The position numbers were made by a program, and so were the translations under genes. A stretch of 64,000 nucleotides of DNA from Candidatus Competibacter sp. (lineage in GTDB: Bacteria > Pseudomonadota > Gammaproteobacteria > Competibacterales > Competibacteraceae), in contig JARSSH010000021.1 in the NCBI GenBank assembly GCA_029624815.1, forward strand, positions 62,001 through 126,000. The letters run 5' to 3'. The notes below the pieces were generated by a model. It had not been told where the DNA came from. It did not search any database and was given only the letters and a program-made list of their open reading frames with translations. Shown one piece after another: positions 61,564 to 64,000 of this stretch. Position 1 is the first letter of the stretch. The number at the start of each line of letters is the position of its first letter.

Positions 61564-63306
61564 ATGGTCGGCGACGCATTCATCCAGGACGGCCGGCGTG
61601 GCTTGCGGTTCGCCGCGCCGGCGCAGATCGTGGTGGCCATGCGGCCGGATGAAATCGTCCCGGCGCTGCAAGCGGTCGAAACGGCGGTCGACCGACAGGG
61701 TCTGACCGCCGCCGGTTTCATCGCCTACGAAGCCGCCGCCGCCTATGGTTTGGCCGTCCACGCCCCACTGCCGGATCTGCCGCTGCTTTGGTTTGGCCTG
61801 TACGAACGGGTGGCAATTCTGGACGATTGGGTGGCGGAATTGGCCGATCCGCCGTCCTCCGCTTCCTACACGGTGGGTTCCTGGCAACCCGCCTTTGACC
61901 GCGCCACCCATGCAACGGTCGTCCGCCGCATCAAGGACTATCTCGCCCGTGGCCATAGCTATCAGGTCAACCATACCTTTCCGCTCCAGGCCGCGTTCGC
62001 GGGCGACCCATGGCCGTTCTTCGTCGATCTGGCGACGGCGCAACAAGGGGAGCACGCCGCTTATATCGACACCGGCCGGTTCGCGGTCTGTTCGGCCTCG
62101 CCGGAACTGTTTTTTCAACTGGACGGCGAGCGGCTGACCACGCGGCCGATGAAGGGCACGGCGGCGCGCGGGCGCACTCTGGCGGAAGACGAGGCGCGGA
62201 TGAGCGATCTGGGGCAATCCGTCAAAAACCGGGCCGAAAACCTGATGATCGTGGACATGCTGCGTAACGACCTGGGTCGGGTGGCCGAAACCGGCAGCGT
62301 GGCCGTGCCCCGCCTGTTCGCGGTCGAGCGCTACCCGACCCTGCTGCAAATGACCTCCACCGTCACCGCCCGCACCCGAGCCTCGGTGGCGGAGGTTCTG
62401 GCCAGCCTGTTTCCCTGCGCTTCGATCACCGGCGCGCCCAAGGTGCGCACCATGCAAATCGTTCGGGAACTGGAGCCGCAACCGCGCGGCGTGTACACCG
62501 GCGCGATCGGCTGGATCGGTCCCGAACGGCGGGCCTGTTTCAACGTCGCCATCCGTACGGCGCTGGTCGATCGGGATCTGGGGCGAGCCAGTTACGGTGT
62601 GGGCGGCGGCGTGGTCTGGGATTCCGATGCCAGCGACGAATATTCGGAATGTCTGCTCAAGGCCGGTGTGCTGACTGCGCGGCAGCCCCGGTTTCAATTA
62701 TTGGAATCGCTGCTATGGGAACCGGGTGACGGCTATTTCCTGCTGGAAGCGCATCTGGCGCGGCTGGCGGACACTGCGGTGTACTTCAATATTCCGCTCG
62801 ACCGATCCGTCATCAAGGCTCGGCTGAGAGAACTGGCAACCCCCTTGAACGCGGCAAGCAAGATTCGGCTGCTGCTCGACCGGAACGGCGCGTTCACGAT
62901 GGAGGTGGTTTCGCTGACACAGGAGACATCTCCGCCACCGGTGCGGATCGGCCTGGCCCAGGCGCCCGTCGATTCCCATGTGATCTGGCTGTATCACAAA
63001 ACCACCCGACGCGAGATATACGACGCCGCCCGTGCGTCGCGGCCGGACTGCGACGAGGTCATCCTGTGGAACGAACGCGGGGAACTGACCGAGGCCAGCA
63101 CGGCGAATCTGGTGTTGGATCTTGACGGCGAACGGCTCACTCCGCCGGTGACCAGCGGTCTATTGGCGGGCACCTTTCGCGGCTGGCTGCTGGCCGCCGG
63201 TCACATCCGCGAGCAAGTCCTAGCCCCCGCCGACTTGCGGGCGGCCCGCTGCGTTTATCTGATCAACTCGGTGCGCAAGTGGCGGGCAACCGTGTTCGTT
63301 TCCTGA
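61564..63306 (+). CDS. pabBC: Fused aminodeoxychorismate synthase component I and 4-amino-4-deoxychorismate lyase
   Basis: The 580-aa protein joins a PabB domain (about 1-375) with a PabC-like class IV aminotransferase domain (about 380-580). PabB features are Lys197 in MKGTAARG, the SITGAPK motif and GVGGGVVWDSD. The PLP lysine of PabC is Lys479 in YHKTTRREIYD. Together with a PabA glutaminase elsewhere it makes p-aminobenzoate for folate. Fused PabBC proteins occur in several bacteria. Confidence 0.94.
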   Translation: MVGDAFIQDGRRGLRFAAPAQIVVAMRPDEIVPALQAVETAVDRQGLTAAGFIAYEAAAAYGLAVHAPLPDLPLLWFGLYERVAILDDWVAELADPPSSASYTVGSWQPAFDRATHATVVRRIKDYLARGHSYQVNHTFPLQAAFAGDPWPFFVDLATAQQGEHAAYIDTGRFAVCSASPELFFQLDGERLTTRPMKGTAARGRTLAEDEARMSDLGQSVKNRAENLMIVDMLRNDLGRVAETGSVAVPRLFAVERYPTLLQMTSTVTARTRASVAEVLASLFPCASITGAPKVRTMQIVRELEPQPRGVYTGAIGWIGPERRACFNVAIRTALVDRDLGRASYGVGGGVVWDSDASDEYSECLLKAGVLTARQPRFQLLESLLWEPGDGYFLLEAHLARLADTAVYFNIPLDRSVIKARLRELATPLNAASKIRLLLDRNGAFTMEVVSLTQETSPPPVRIGLAQAPVDSHVIWLYHKTTRREIYDAARASRPDCDEVILWNERGELTEASTANLVLDLDGERLTPPVTSGLLAGTFRGWLLAAGHIREQVLAPADLRAARCVYLINSVRKWRATVFVS

Positions 63307-63569
63307 AATCGTCTGGATATCTATCCAGTTTATATTATATAACATTTTGATATATATAAAATATCACAAATCAAGGGACTTGGAACCGCCACCACCCCAG
63401 AGGCGTCATAGGTATCGCCAGCATGGCCACACCCTTGGGCGCTATTTCGAATACGCCATCGCCGAGTGCCGCGCCGATCAAGCCCCCGCTGCCTTACCCC
63501 GGCAGAGAGAGGGAGGGATTGTCTTGAAGCTGCTGGTCGCGTAACACAGCAAACCGACTGGAGTCCATA

Positions 63570-64000
63570 TTGAGCCAAAAAAATAGCTTTAAAAATAGGC
63601 CAGATCATGCCGGGTTGGATATCAACGATCGGCAACGGAGCTTAAGTCGTGGATTTAATCTTTACCTCCTGTTTACGGTTAGCTGGTTTCTTCACCTGCC
63701 AGCGCGTTATGAAATTCTTGGGACTGTACGATTTGATTTTCTACTCGTTCTGATCCTGATCGGCCTCGCCATATCCAGTACGTTAGCAACATATCAAGGG
63801 AAAAACTATCCTGGAAAACCGTTAAATATCCTTATCATATATATACTCTTAACAATTCCTCTAGTTGAATGGCCGGGAAGCGTAATTAAAATAGGTATTC
63901 CCAATTTTACTAAAGCGGTAGTTTTTTACTATTTCACAGTTAGCTTTGTCAAGAGCGAAAAAAACCTTAGAATTTTTGTTCTAGTATTTGTCGCTTGCCA
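63570..64000 (+). CDS. O-antigen ligase-like membrane protein, 5' part
   Basis: The frame opens at TTG 63570 behind GGAG (spacing six bases) and runs off the window. The visible 143 residues have three or four hydrophobic segments: SWFLHLPARYEILGTVRFDF, LLVLILIGLAI, ILIIYILLTIPLVEWPGSV, and FYYFTVSF. The pattern WPGS followed by KAVVFYYF resembles the start of Wzy/WaaL O-antigen ligase/polymerase proteins. Its base composition is much richer in A and T than all genes upstream, which suggests a horizontally acquired polysaccharide locus starting here. Confidence 0.7.
   Translation, partial: MSQKNSFKNRPDHAGLDINDRQRSLSRGFNLYLLFTVSWFLHLPARYEILGTVRFDFLLVLILIGLAISSTLATYQGKNYPGKPLNILIIYILLTIPLVEWPGSVIKIGIPNFTKAVVFYYFTVSFVKSEKNLRIFVLVFVAC

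Noticed and set aside
63330-63635. A 101-codon minus-strand frame at the AT-rich boundary
   Set aside because: No motif, no ribosome site, and it overlaps the start of the O-antigen-ligase-like gene. A 34-codon plus-strand frame at 63423-63527 was also seen and rejected for lack of any family feature.

Overview
The window is a GC-rich chromosomal segment of a Gammaproteobacterium. The evidence is the accA-tilS-pyrG-kdsA-eno-ftsB-ispD/F order, spoT-ridA-recG linkage, a complete EF-P lysylation set (epmA, efp, epmB), TruD, RraA, a YciK-type SDR, FimX and PilU. A Competibacter-like or similar environmental lineage would fit the gene style and the repeats, but the sequence alone does not fix the genus. 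No rRNA or tRNA gene, CRISPR array or complete insertion sequence was seen.

Layout. 1-8485: 3' part of spoT, ridA, then two overlapping signalling genes (CHASE-PAS-GGDEF cyclase and a periplasmic NMT1-type histidine kinase) placed ahead of recG. 8488-10882: exeA/gspA-like ATPase and gspB. 11133-13970: a pilU-like retraction ATPase facing a periplasmic Do-type protease. 13988-22138: housekeeping run accA, tilS, pyrG, kdsA, eno, ftsB and a fused ispD-ispF. 22139-28754: c-di-GMP region with an EAL remnant cut by a repeat element, a globin-coupled cyclase (DosC type), truD, and a large PAS/GAF/GGDEF/EAL protein bracketed by two copies of another repeat. 29060-33212: hemN, prmB, a 42-aa ORF, a SCO1 protein and psd. 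33220-35850: epmA, efp, epmB. 35915-45311: fimX, htpX, queA, dsbC, a GH31 glycosidase, an SDR and a degenerate squalene/phytoene-synthase relative. 45334-46765: a 57-aa protein behind a good sigma-54 site, a DUF4124 protein and a GNAT. 46831-53064: a TrpB2-type synthase and the operon terZABCDE. 53231-57269: a secreted Sel1-repeat protein, a hypothetical gene and ychF. 57626-63306: rraA, a MotA/MotB-like pair, a nitroreductase, a hotdog protein and a pabB-pabC fusion. From about 63307 the base composition drops sharply and an O-antigen-ligase-like gene runs off the end.

Themes. Cyclic-di-GMP signalling is dense: five genes or remnants, two of them touched by repeats. Two short palindromic repeat families are present: family 1 has two inverted, nearly identical 156-bp copies, and family 2 has three direct copies of about 145 bp. 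Both carry TATA(G/C)C-type ends, so they look like MITEs of one transposase group. A third hairpin lies exactly in the IspD-IspF linker. Type II secretion assembly (exeA, gspB) and type IV pilus control (pilU, fimX) are present without their structural operons. The best candidates for something undescribed are the MITE-bracketed c-di-GMP gene, the hairpin-made IspDF fusion, the NMT1 kinase/CHASE cyclase pair, the stand-alone MotAB-like pair and the sigma-54-driven 57-aa protein.
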